Part shown: in pieces, positions 45,756-58,072 of the stretch
Position numbering within the stretch: position 1 is the first letter of the stretch
Layout of the letters: each line of letters begins with the position of its first letter
From: Pleurotus djamor
Lineage: Eukaryota; Basidiomycota; Agaricomycetes; Agaricales; Pleurotaceae
Length of the DNA: 64,000 nucleotides
Direction: 5' to 3'
Assembly (NCBI GenBank): GCA_029747585.1
Contig: JAPEVF010000146.1
Span: forward strand, 26,456-90,455
The notes under the pieces: generated by a model
Databases searched by the model: none
What the model saw: only the letters and a program-made list of their open reading frames with translations
What the model was told of the DNA's origin: nothing
Position numbers and translations under genes: made by a program

Positions 45756-46579
45756 GGTTTGAATAATTGAATGTTGATATTGGGATACTGGATGATGAAC
45801 GATGCATTGATGAACAGTGTTTCAGCTTGAATGTCTGCTCGGGCAGGGCGTGTACTGTATATGAGAGACGCGTCGTATCATAGAGCTTGAAGCTTGAAGT
45901 TTGCCGCCGTGTTGGTTGCTGTAAGGCTGTAAGAGATCTTTCTTTCCAAGCATAACTTCGCGATGACCTCAGCTGCCAACTCTCCCTCAACTTGTCGAAC
46001 TCGTTAAAGATTTATCGCGAGCTATCGAGATTTGATGTTTGCATAATGAACACCACATTGCAATATGGAATAATAAACACAACATTCGAATAATGAGCAC
46101 TCCCCACAAGCTACACTCACAGCAATCGCAAAAGAGTATACCCACCGAAAAACACACCGCTACAACTCCACCCACCACCCTGACCGACGCTTCATCGATC
46201 ATCTTCCATAGGGACATCCACCGGGCAGATGAGATAGTTGATATAGGCAGTACACATAGATGTGTATAGTCTGATGATGTGTCGCGATTATGGTGCTGAT
46301 GAGCATAGATGATAGACTGATGGTAGACCAAGGTGAACTGCGAACCACGAACCCACTTCAAGTTGAGCTGTGCGCGTGCAGAGCGTGAGACTGACAGTAC
46401 TTTCGCGTGAACAGACTTCTGGAAATAGGGACAACTCCTACATAGTTCCTGAGGCCTGGGCCTGAGGCCTGAGGCCTGACCGGGACCCCTCACGCCTACC
46501 ACCCACCGCACTCGGACTCGACCACTCCTACATAACATCTGGGGACGAGATTATCATTTCGGACTCGTAACCCACCATC
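45756..46579. other. Intergenic region with short GGCCTGA repeats
   Basis: 824 bp before the NTPase-nuclease gene. At 46448-46480 a CCTGAGGCCTG unit is repeated, giving several AGGCCT palindromes close together. No coding frame with good composition and no RNA gene recognised. Confidence 0.5.
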
Positions 46580-48353
46580 ATGACTCTCCCAGGCCCAGAG
46601 AGGCTCACTCTTCTATGTCAATTCTGCTCGGATCTCTGGGGAGCCCCCCTCGACAAAGTCCACAAGCAAGAGCCAGCAGTGTTGAATCAATCGCAAACCC
46701 AGCTTCAAGTTAGTTTTCTCGATCTTACTCCTTACCTCGCAGCCATGCATCGGCTGTGGCCCGACATGGAAAGCAAGATTTTAATTCGACAGGAATACAT
46801 CGACGCACTCGCCTACCTCAAGGACAGATCAGCCGAGGCCGCCTCAGGGTGTGTCATCTTGGGTCAACCTGGCATCGGTGAGTTAATAAACTGGCTGTTA
46901 ACAGTCAACACTCGCGACGTAGTTACTCTAATACTTGATCATGCTCACACAGGTAAAACACTCTTTCTTATCTACGTCCTCATCGACCGTCTCCGTAGCA
47001 AAGAGCCCGTCGCTCTCCAGATGTTACCAGGCTATTATCTACTCTTCGACGACCGCCAAGTCACGGCCCACCCGTCCGACGATCATAATCCTTTTTGGAA
47101 ACGCGAACGCGAATGGAAACACCCCATCTGGATGCTATCGAACACGAGCGATCGCGTCCAGGTACCATGTGATGCCTTCCGATTCTACACCGGATACATC
47201 GTCCAAGCCAGCTCGCCCTCAGAGGCACATTGGAAGGGGTGGTTGAAGGAGAGAATGGGCTTCGCGTATGTGATGGACGTGCCTTCTCCCCCCGAAATGG
47301 CCTCAATTGCGTAACGTCATTCTCTATTCGTCCAAAAGTTCCACTCTGAAAAAAACTGACAACGTTATGTAACGTAGCCACATCCTCAATTTGGATCAAG
47401 CCAAGTGCGCCAACATTGTCTCTCTTTGGGGCCCCTCTATTCGGATTATGGTGACGATTGCTCGTCGACCCGCACAAGAGGAACAGCACCAGAGGGCTGC
47501 TCGTTCGGCCGCCGCCCGCCTCGCCATGCACCCTACTCTCCTCGGCCAGTTGACCAGCCCATCATTCGACAACAAATCATTATCTTCTCTTATCGTCTTT
47601 GTGCGACCTCACCGTGACAGAAGTGGGCATGTCAACCGCGCGCAACCTTCTCCCTGGATCCCCACCCAATACCTTGTGGAGCTGATGGCCAAGGACTTGC
47701 AAAAAGTCACTGCAGTAGATCAACGCAGATTCTTCGCCGTCCTGATAGCCCATCCTTACTCACGCACTGCCGCAGGGTGGTTATTCGAGGCATGGGTCAT
47801 ACCCGCTTTTCTTCTGGCAAGGACATCCCCTGCACTTGGAAAGGTTTAGCACCTCCCGAGCACCTCCCCGACGCTCTTAAACCTGCGCCAGCTATCTTTT
47901 GCAAGCTTGAGGAAGTGTCTCTGAATGAACCATTCTATTGGCGGCCCAATGCACCCAACTTTCCTGGGATAGATGGCGTCTTGTTTGATGGCAAGGCTGT
48001 CTACGCCATACAGGCAACAGTAGCCTTATCTAGGAAGCACAGTACCATAGAGACAGGGCTGAAGGAGGTGAAAAAGCAACTCCCCGCTGCTTTTCGCAAC
48101 GGTCTGTTCCGCGTCATCTTTGCCGCCGTCGACGAAGAGAAGATGATAAGCCTTATGAATGGCGAGAAGTTACAAGATGTTCCCATTGGCGGATGCGTGG
48201 TGTCGCTGGACTCGTCGCAGCCGTTGGTACGTGCATCTGCTAGAACTGCTCAGTGGAGTTGCTGCCGACTAAACTGTGGATCAGCTGTTTCCAGGCCGCA
48301 AGTTCGATGCGGCGGAGGTCGATGAGCAGAACATGGAAGTTGACAGTCCTTGA
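46580..48353 (+). pseudogene. P-loop NTPase plus nuclease-like domain, Crinkler/RHS type, frame-broken
   Basis: Exons 46580-46877, 46953-47310, 47378-48226 and 48285-48353. The Walker A motif GQPGIGKT is interrupted by the first intron; PGYYLLFDDRQ fits a Walker B. The C-terminal part has NFPGIDGVLFDGKAVYAIQA followed by TVALSRKH, the pattern of the degenerate PD-(D/E)XK (restriction-endonuclease fold) domains that follow such NTPases in Crinkler-like effectors and RHS proteins. These families are expanded in many Agaricomycetes. Total exon length is not a multiple of three: the frame changes within about 47775-47800, next to a G run, with no N there. It is either decayed or carries a sequencing error; splicing cannot explain it because the only suitable interval is 26 nt. 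Function as effector or genome-defence nuclease is inference. Confidence 0.55.
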
Positions 48354-48369
48354 ACTCAGCCTGAAGCGT

Positions 48370-48781
48370 CTTTAGAGGGGGTGGGAGAAGAAGAGTGGGA
48401 GGGAGGAGGGAGCGGTTAGGAAAGAGATGACAGAGAACGTTTACAACCTCAATCCCAATAACAATCCCAAGCACACACATACAACAACCTGGGACAATCT
48501 CTCCATCATGGCCCGCATCCTCCACTCAAACTGGGGGTTCGTACCACGTGAAGTCAACGGCAAAGGGACGTATCATGTTGATCGCTGCGTGTAAAGGGGA
48601 CGAGGTGGTTCCTGTTGGACATGCGGAGTGGTTACACGCACAGTACGAGGGGAGTTCGTTGATGGTTTTCGAGGAGAGTGGGCATTTAGGGCTTACATAC
48701 CACCTTGAGGAGATGTGGGAGGCGTTGTTTGATTCTTCGAACGTGAACGCGAACGTGAACGTAACTGGAGATGGTGCATAA
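48370..48781 (+). pseudogene. 3' relic of an alpha/beta hydrolase
   Basis: Corresponds to roughly the last 120 residues of the intact hydrolase at 49258-50229. Shared pieces include the acidic/basic helix WEKK-GREEG, then RKEMTEN, ILHSNWGF against VLHSDWGF, GDEVVPVGHAEWLHAQYEG against GDDMAPIEHAEWLHKEYAG, and SSLMVFEESGHLGLTYHLEE. The frame changes once near 48565-48572. The catalytic Asp and His positions are retained but the whole N-terminal part with the nucleophile is absent. It begins only about 20 bp after the NTPase-nuclease stop, so the truncation point coincides with that gene. Confidence 0.8.
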
Positions 48782-49004
48782 GTGTATAAGCACAAACATA
48801 TGTGAATAATTGGGTAAACAGTTACGCACCCTGTTCAGTATGTAGAGTAGTCCCACTTCGATATAAGTTGGTTATACAGACAGAGTAAGAGAGACTACTC
48901 TATAGTAAGAGTGGTGTGCGTGAGTACCCGCCCTCATGAATATTCGAGTACTTATGGGAGTAAAAGGATAGATTTACGGAGTAAGTACTTGATGCACTGT
49001 CTGT

Positions 49005-49114
49005 CATTTGATGGTATTGGCATTTTTTCTTGCTGCGGAAGAGAATTGACAGGCCACAGAACAGAGGGAGTTGTGAGTTGTTGTCGACTGCGTCGCGAAG
49101 CGAGACGGAAGTAT
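49005..49114 (+). pseudogene. 3' relic of a Gfo/Idh/MocA oxidoreductase
   Basis: Short segment matching the last about 35 codons of the gene at 43990-45755. Recognisable pieces, in order: HLMV, AAEE, VVDCV and REARRKY, with the same spacing apart from small insertions and deletions that shift the frame and an in-frame stop. In the intact gene the corresponding order is HLMVFAAEES, then SVVDCVEFEREARRKY. The relic is directly followed, 143 bp on, by the intact alpha/beta hydrolase. Confidence 0.65.
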
Positions 49115-49257
49115 ATGTCAACAGTCCAGGGTCTGATCCAGGCACGGTCTTGGCTCTTGTGCTATCATTGTCTGCGGCTGCGCAGCGTAAGGCGTGCATG
49201 CACTATAAATAGGAGCGACGCGAGATTTAGCATTCATACAACCAAGTACTCCTCACA

Positions 49258-50229
49258 ATGACATCGCCCTACGCTGAAGAACTCCTCACCCTTTCTGACG
49301 GACGCACACTCGCCTACACACACACCGGGAACCCCTCCTCCCACCTCATCCTCCTCTTCTTCCACGGGATGTTCGGCATCGGCAGCGTAGGCAAACACAC
49401 GCTCTCCGGCTCCCTACGCGAGTACGACGTGCACTACATCGCACCCACCCTCCCGGGATGGGGGAATTCCTCGTCTGTCCCCCACGGTGTGACGTATCAA
49501 ACGTACATTTCCAAGAGCACCGGGGAGTTGTTGAAGCATTTAGGTGTGGATGAGAACGACGAGAGTGTGGAGGTGTATGTTAGTGGAGGCTCTTTTGGGA
49601 CTGTGCCTGCGCAGATGCTTTTCGGGGCGAGTGAAGAGGTGTTTGTGTATAGGAAACGTGTGAAGGGGTGTCTCCTTGCGGCGCCGTTGACGCCGTTCAA
49701 GTACCACCGGGATTACAGCAAGAAGATGCCATGGTCGTCGTATATTATGCTCGGACTCGCGCCGTACTTCCCCTACGACATGATGGGCCGTCTGATGAAA
49801 ACGGCGATGGCACGACAAATGCGGACATACGAAGGTGCGCAAGGGATGATCGGTGCGATATTCGATAGGATGAGCGACACCGAGAAAACGCGGTTAGTCG
49901 AGTGGGAGAAGAAGACGGGTCGCGAGGAAGGCTCGTTTCGGAAGGAGATGACGGAGAATGCGATGAAGAGTGTTAGCGTTACGTGGGATGGGTTCGTTGG
50001 TGTTGCGAGGGTGTTGCATTCTGACTGGGGGTTCAAGCCGAGTGAAGTTGACGGGAAGGGATTGTTGATTGCATCGTGCCGGGGAGACGACATGGCGCCT
50101 ATTGAGCATGCAGAGTGGTTACACAAGGAGTATGCGGGGAGTTCGTTGATGGTGTTTGAGGAGGGAGGACATTTGGGTGTAGTCTACCACTTGGACTCGA
50201 TATGGAAGGCTCTGCTGAGTCGGAAGTAG
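49258..50229 (+). CDS. Alpha/beta hydrolase, intronless, copy 1
   Basis: Single-exon protein of 323 residues in the alpha/beta hydrolase fold. The oxyanion HG motif is LLFFHGMFGIG, the nucleophile elbow is VSGGSFGT (GxSxG satisfied, Ser about 114), the acid lies in CRGDDMAPIEHAEWLHKEY and the catalytic His in EEGGHLGVVYH. SPYAEELLTLSDGRTLAYTH opens the core domain and a cap of about 110 residues is inserted after APLTPF. No signal peptide, so probably cytosolic. Esterase, lipase-like or C-C hydrolase activity cannot be separated by sequence alone. The start was chosen at the first ATG, preceded by A/C-rich leader CTCACA. Confidence 0.85.
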   Translation: MTSPYAEELLTLSDGRTLAYTHTGNPSSHLILLFFHGMFGIGSVGKHTLSGSLREYDVHYIAPTLPGWGNSSSVPHGVTYQTYISKSTGELLKHLGVDENDESVEVYVSGGSFGTVPAQMLFGASEEVFVYRKRVKGCLLAAPLTPFKYHRDYSKKMPWSSYIMLGLAPYFPYDMMGRLMKTAMARQMRTYEGAQGMIGAIFDRMSDTEKTRLVEWEKKTGREEGSFRKEMTENAMKSVSVTWDGFVGVARVLHSDWGFKPSEVDGKGLLIASCRGDDMAPIEHAEWLHKEYAGSSLMVFEEGGHLGVVYHLDSIWKALLSRK

Positions 50230-50296
50230 CCGACGCGGAAGCAATTTACCCTCGCTAAGTATATAAATATAAATCTGGTAGTGTGGGGTCTAGTCA
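50230..50296 (+). promoter_or_regulatory. 67-bp spacer between tandem hydrolases with TATA-like element
   Basis: The gap from the stop of copy 1 to the ATG of copy 2 is only 67 bp and includes TATATAAATATAAAT at about 50260-50274, roughly 25 bp before the ATG. Such a spacer must serve as terminator for one gene and promoter for the next, or the two are co-transcribed. Confidence 0.5.
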
Positions 50297-51304
50297 ATGC
50301 TACACGTTCAGGACAAACGGCTGTTGCTGCCAGACGCACGGACGCTCGCATACGCTGACAACGGCAACACGTCCAGCACGACCATCGTCCTCTACCTCCA
50401 CGGCGAATTCAACATCGGCGACGCCTCCCTCCCGTCCCCACTCATCCTCAGGAACAACTTCCACTTTGTCGCGCCCTCCCTCCCTGGCTGGGGCCACACA
50501 TCCCCTCCGCCCACCCCACAGACCTACGCAGACACACTCATCGCAGACGTCTCCTCGCTCATCTCACACCTCCACCCCAAAACACCCATATCCGCTTTGA
50601 CGCTGTACATCTACGCACACTCCTTCGGCACCATCCCCGCGCAAATCCTGTATGGTGCCCCACACAACAAATTCCCTCTGGGCGCTCAGATTGCCGGTGT
50701 CCTCTTGCTTGCGCCGTTTTCCCCGCCACACGCACACGCAGACTACGCAAAGTCTTTGTCCTGGTATCCGTACCTCGTCGCAGGCCCCCCGGCGCGCTAC
50801 ATCCCCTACTCCCTCCTCACACGCGTCCTCTCCATCCCCATAGCACACAACCTCAAGTCAGAGGAAAACGCTCAACGATACATACGCGCCTCACTCCTCC
50901 CGTACATCCAGCAACACAACCACGATTTGCTCGACAAGTGGCTCGACGACCGCGCCATAGATGAGAACAAACTCGTGAGGAACTTGGCGCACACTATGGC
51001 AACCAGTGTCTCCCAGTCCTGGTCTGCTTTTATCGACTTGCCAAAGATCTTCCATTCGGGATGGGGAGAATATCATCCTGCGCTGCTACACGACGACGAC
51101 CACAACGCACCCAACAAAAGGGTATTCATCATCGCAGCCCAAGACGATTCCATTGCACCCATACAAATGGCGCAGTGGCTCGCCAATAACCTCCCCAATG
51201 TCACCCTCAAAACCGTCCAGGGCGGTCATATGGCCCCGTTTTTCCATTCAGACGATGCTTGGGACGTTCTCCTCAATCAGCATTCCTCTCCTCCCCTTCC
51301 ATAG
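50297..51304 (+). CDS. Alpha/beta hydrolase, intronless, copy 2
   Basis: Single-exon protein of 335 residues, paralogue of the upstream hydrolase. Shared framework: ARTLAYADNGNTSS, VLYLHGEFNIGDAS, FVAPSLPGWGHTS, the nucleophile elbow YAHSFGTIPAQILYGAP, acid in AAQDDSIAPIQMAQWLANNL and His in VQGGHMAPFFH. The elbow reads A-H-S-F-G, so the first Gly of GxSxG is Ala, as in some active family members. Codons are strikingly C-ending (for example runs of ACC, CTC, CAC) compared with copy 1, whose second half is G/T-ending. Function not assigned. Confidence 0.82.
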   Translation: MLHVQDKRLLLPDARTLAYADNGNTSSTTIVLYLHGEFNIGDASLPSPLILRNNFHFVAPSLPGWGHTSPPPTPQTYADTLIADVSSLISHLHPKTPISALTLYIYAHSFGTIPAQILYGAPHNKFPLGAQIAGVLLLAPFSPPHAHADYAKSLSWYPYLVAGPPARYIPYSLLTRVLSIPIAHNLKSEENAQRYIRASLLPYIQQHNHDLLDKWLDDRAIDENKLVRNLAHTMATSVSQSWSAFIDLPKIFHSGWGEYHPALLHDDDHNAPNKRVFIIAAQDDSIAPIQMAQWLANNLPNVTLKTVQGGHMAPFFHSDDAWDVLLNQHSSPPLP

Positions 51305-54300
51305 ATTACACGCTGTCTCCCTCCGTTCCCTTTGTGGTTTCCTTTTCGTCTTTTCGTCTTTTCACTTGGTCTATATATTATCGTTGCTCGCATTCTTTGC
51401 TTTTGCTTTCATGGAAATATTCTATCTATCGTACATGCTCTCCGTCACTTTACTCCCACTGCACAGCNATTATTTATCCCAAAATCCATCATCATCAACA
51501 TCATTCACCGTCTTCTAATCGTATTCTCGCCCAACTATATAATCACCCTCTCACCCACGCCATTCCCTANTCTCTCTCTCNCNCCCTCCCTCCCTCTCTC
51601 ATCGCGCAGTTACTTCCATTCCCCTCCAGTCCAAAGTCCTTGAGTTCTTATTTCGGAACCCTCAGCTCATCCACCTCCCCCCTCTTACCCCATATCGTAC
51701 CTCTCATTACATTACCATTCTCTCCACTCTCTCTCTCTTCTAGCCCTCTCCCCTTCCACCGAAGTACCGAAGAGACTAGTTATCAGTGATCACCCCCGGC
51801 CGACCTGGACCGCAGCCCACTCCCCTTTGACAATGAAAGACATCATCACCCCCATTCCGACAAGATCAAAATCATCATTCCAAGGTTACACGCATCACCG
51901 AGCTTCCCCTTTGGTCTCCCTCTGGACTTGGTCCTTCCTTCCTCCCCGCCCACCACTACATATCACTTGTCACTCCTTTTACCTTTTGGCAGGTGCCAGC
52001 CAAACCACCATATGCTCAACATACGCCACATATATATGTATGGATGTATATATTGTCATTTTTAGTAGTTAGTTATCGCGCGTGCGCGTTCGTAGCTTCG
52101 AATATACTTATTAAAATCCAATGGAGTTTACCCCGGATATACTTACTGTGTTGCCTATTCGCTGGAAGTATGTTCGCTCGAGGTCTCTGGATGAAATTTG
52201 AAATGAGAGTTCGAGCGTTCAGGGGAAGGTGAGGAGAGGGTGGCGTATTATAGGCGTATAGGAGCCTTCAGTGACCGAAGAACTTTAAAAATTTGAGTGA
52301 CATGATAAATTGTGGGGAAGTGTGAGTGAGTGAGCGGATGAATGAGTGTGTAAGGGAGGAGTAGGAGATGTACGAGTACCGGTGCCAAAGTCACGGTGAT
52401 GATAAGGTTTGGATTCTGAAACATATGAATCATTGAATCGAATCATCGAATGTATGTAAGTAAGTGTGTGTACGTTTAGGGGATTTGCGAAGACCGGTGA
52501 TATATGATATATGATAGGCAAGAAGGAAAGTAGGTTATGTCAACCTCCATCGCTACTGGGAACAAAAAANGAAAAAAGNAAAAACGAAGACGACAAGAAC
52601 TTAGAAAACGAACGCTTGGTCGGGACCCTCGGGACCCTGGATCTCCTGTCCTACCCCTTTCCCCGTGTATCTTCAAATTTTTTTTCTCGATTTTCTCTCC
52701 TTTCCGAAACGCAATGCATCATACATTGCGTACTTACCCTCAGTAAGTCAATAAAGGGCACTCCACTCCAATCTGCTCTACTCAACTCTAGGCATCTGTG
52801 GGCTCCCTCTCTATCACTGTTCCCGTTCGCCGTTCGGAAGAAGACAGGAAGAAGCGTTGTTGTCGAATTTGATCCCAGTGCCGTGAAGCATGTGGCGGTG
52901 AAACCTTGATTCGTGGGGGACCCTGCAGGTGTCAGAAGAATTTTTGCTTCCGTTCTTTTTCGAGTGCCGCGACACACACTTACTCGGAAGCGACAGAGAG
53001 GAGAGACGCACGTTCAATGAGCAGTTGCAATGATGCCAGCATGCGTTACGCGTTAATAATGCTCGAGCTGAGGTGAATGCGAATGCGGTACCGGATCATG
53101 TCCTCACTACTCACCGGCTCACAGTGTCACACTGCTCAGCGCTGGTCAGAGGCGTGGTTTTCATAATTCCAATTTTCCTTTTCCCCTTTTTTTTTTTTNT
53201 TGGTTTCTAGTATTCTACAATGTCAAACCTCAAGAAAATGAAACGAGAAAACGATCAAAGATACGGTATCCCCAGATCCACATCCACATTCACTCGACGA
53301 CTTACCCTCGATGGATTCAGGAAACTGGAATCCCAAGCTCATAACTCAGAACCACCGAGCCCCGGGATGAAGTTGAAGTATCAGTATCATCTATACCGAT
53401 ATACTCTAGAGTATTGTTACTGGTCATGTCGGTGGTAAACTCGAGGTAAACTCTATCTCGTTATCTCAAGATGATGTCAAGATGAAGCATGCATATGTGA
53501 GTACTACTCCGAGTCTAGATGATGAGGAGGTGGAGGGAACCGTGCGCACTGCGGATGCGGGCGGTGCTGATATGATATAAGATAATCGGCGCAGTCACCC
53601 TCTATCTACCTCTGCGTGCCTCTACCTATCTGACCTGCCTTGACCGCTGCGCTTTCTGCGCATGCGCGACAGGACACAACGAGCCACTAGTCACTACTGG
53701 ACGGTGAGAACGTGGGTCGTTCAAGACAAGTTCAAGAACCGGCCGGTCCACCATATCTCTTCGAGGTCAAGGTACATTGACGCGATGCATGATGCATGAT
53801 GTGGACTCCGAAGATGAACGCTGAGCGCTGAGATCTGAGATCACATCCACAAGCAAAGTAACACTAAAACTACGGATGGACCCACAGACATCTAGTACTT
53901 CCTCAAATCCATCCCTCCGGGACCCCTCCACCCCAAAAGGACAATACTATTACAGCTTGAGTACGTTCCGAGTTGAAGTTGGATGGGCCCGTCATGAGAC
54001 TTACAACAATGCTCACATGATGCATGCTTGCGTACAATACATCACCGGCGCAATCCAAAGACCAAACGAGTGCACGGTACATCTTGGTATGTTACATGTT
54101 ACTAATGGTGCATGAATGCATGACTCGGATGCATGGTCCTAATCACGAATTTAATCTATCCAATACTTATTCCTATTAACCCAACACCAACCCCAATCTC
54201 GCCTTCACCTTCACCTTCACCCATGAGTCATGACTCGACTCGATGGGGCAGACAAACCTTACCTGAAAGACCGAAAGACCGAATGCCCCAATAACCCTAG

Positions 54301-55618
54301 TCAATTCGATTACTTACTTACTTATTGATTATGACAGCCTGAGCCTCGAGCGACTCAGCGAGGCGTTGATAACTTGCAAGTGATCGTACCTTGTCTGCTT
54401 GTACGAGCCTAGTCACACTTAGTGCACAGTGCGCAGTCACTCACCTCACATAGTATAAACTCAAAACTGAGCACTGATGGTGTGATGCGTCCACACCCAG
54501 ACCTCAGGCTGAGACTGTGCATCGCACAGCAGAGTCTACTTGACACATCCACTATCCAATATCCACGATCCACGCACCCACGCACTGTAACACCCCCAAT
54601 TGCGTAAAGCGCATCAACACACCAGAAACGGGGCGAACTGAACATCAGAGCTAAACCGAAAGATAACGCTAACGTTAATACTAACGATAATGATAACAAC
54701 GATAACACTTAGACTAATGGTAAATGATCAATGATCAATGATAGAAACCCGAAGGAGTATACATAGACTTACTGTACGTAGAGTATGCCCATGGATTCTG
54801 GAAAGACACGGAGGAGAGGACGACTTTCGCCGACGCCACCCCATACACATAGAGTAAGTACACAATTGCACATCGATCGAACGCTGGCCGAATGGCCGAA
54901 TGGAGGAGGAGAACCATTTTCTATCGCATTGACTGGTGAGCGCTTGAGGGTTGACTGGGAGGCGAAAAGGAGATGAAGGAGAAAAGAACGTTCGACGGGC
55001 TTGGATTCAATTATTGATGTAATCCAGGATTCCACCGAACACCGAACAAGGAAGAACTCCCAAGGTTGGACAGTTATCTCCATGATGATGATATCCTAAG
55101 TTCGCGGCGGGAGATCACGATTCACTGAACATTCGTAAATGGACGGAATCAGAGGGAGGGAATCCAAGCGTAGTATGGCGTAGTGCGTAGCGCTAGATAT
55201 TGGATATTGGGTATTGAGAAGACGCGGTCGCAGTGACCGTGCCTTGAGGGTTCGAAGATTTCAAGATAGCATGTAGGTCTGGGGTTGTTATTAGAGACAC
55301 GAGGAAAGCACGTTGATGATGAGGATCCGCGACTACAAAGATTAGATTAAACAAGTGACTGTGTGAGGGGGGATACACAAATATCCATGGGTAGGGTAAG
55401 GCAAGGGTAAGGTATAACATCAGAGCCTACAAAAACAAAACAGAATGTCAATGCTACGTCAAGGCATAACGGAGTAACTGGACTTACACAACAAGAATAT
55501 ATAAATGCAAGGAGGCCGGAGAGAGAGAAAGTTGCGCATGTTGAGGGTATGGGTTAGAATGCTGTCCGCGTCATGATGATGTCCGCGTCACGATGGGGGG
55601 AGTGTTATGTGTTATGTG
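51305..55618. other. 4.3-kb gap between convergent genes
   Basis: No gene found on either strand. 51305-51790 is almost pure pyrimidine on the + strand (long CT/CCT tracts with several Ns). Poly-A/poly-T runs with Ns occur at 52565-52580 and 53188-53200. 53480-54140 is dotted with TGCATG/ATGCAT palindromes. Simple repeats include TTCACC three times near 54205 and ATGATCA near 54725, and TGTTATG three times near 55605. Short open frames are of low complexity and show no family. Confidence 0.6.
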
Positions 55619-57807
<2,189 letters not shown>

Positions 57808-58072
57808 GACTGACAGTGCAAGCAGCCAGGCTGTTGGCCTGCGCAGGTCGTTGATGAAAGTGAAATCGGAAAAGAGCGTGTAATGAGCGGGCAGCTGAAT
57901 GTCAGCACCAGTGTGTCAGGACCAAAAATAGCTTGTGATCGCAATATTAGGGTCGAGCTTCCCACGATCATTTGGTGTGTGCATACGTGACGGTCCGCGT
58001 CACTGACACGGTGACACCCCTCTCTCCACTTTGCACTTTCGCTTCAGCCTGCGACACGGAAACGCTTGAACA

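Noticed and set aside
47792..47817. Intron of 26 nt to repair the NTPase-nuclease frame
   Set aside because: It would keep the frame but is far below the shortest introns seen here (about 45 nt).
52511..52909. Open frames of 70-130 codons in the 4.3-kb gap, including 53220-53438
   Set aside because: Low-complexity composition, homopolymer runs with Ns inside, and no family resemblance; not supported as genes.
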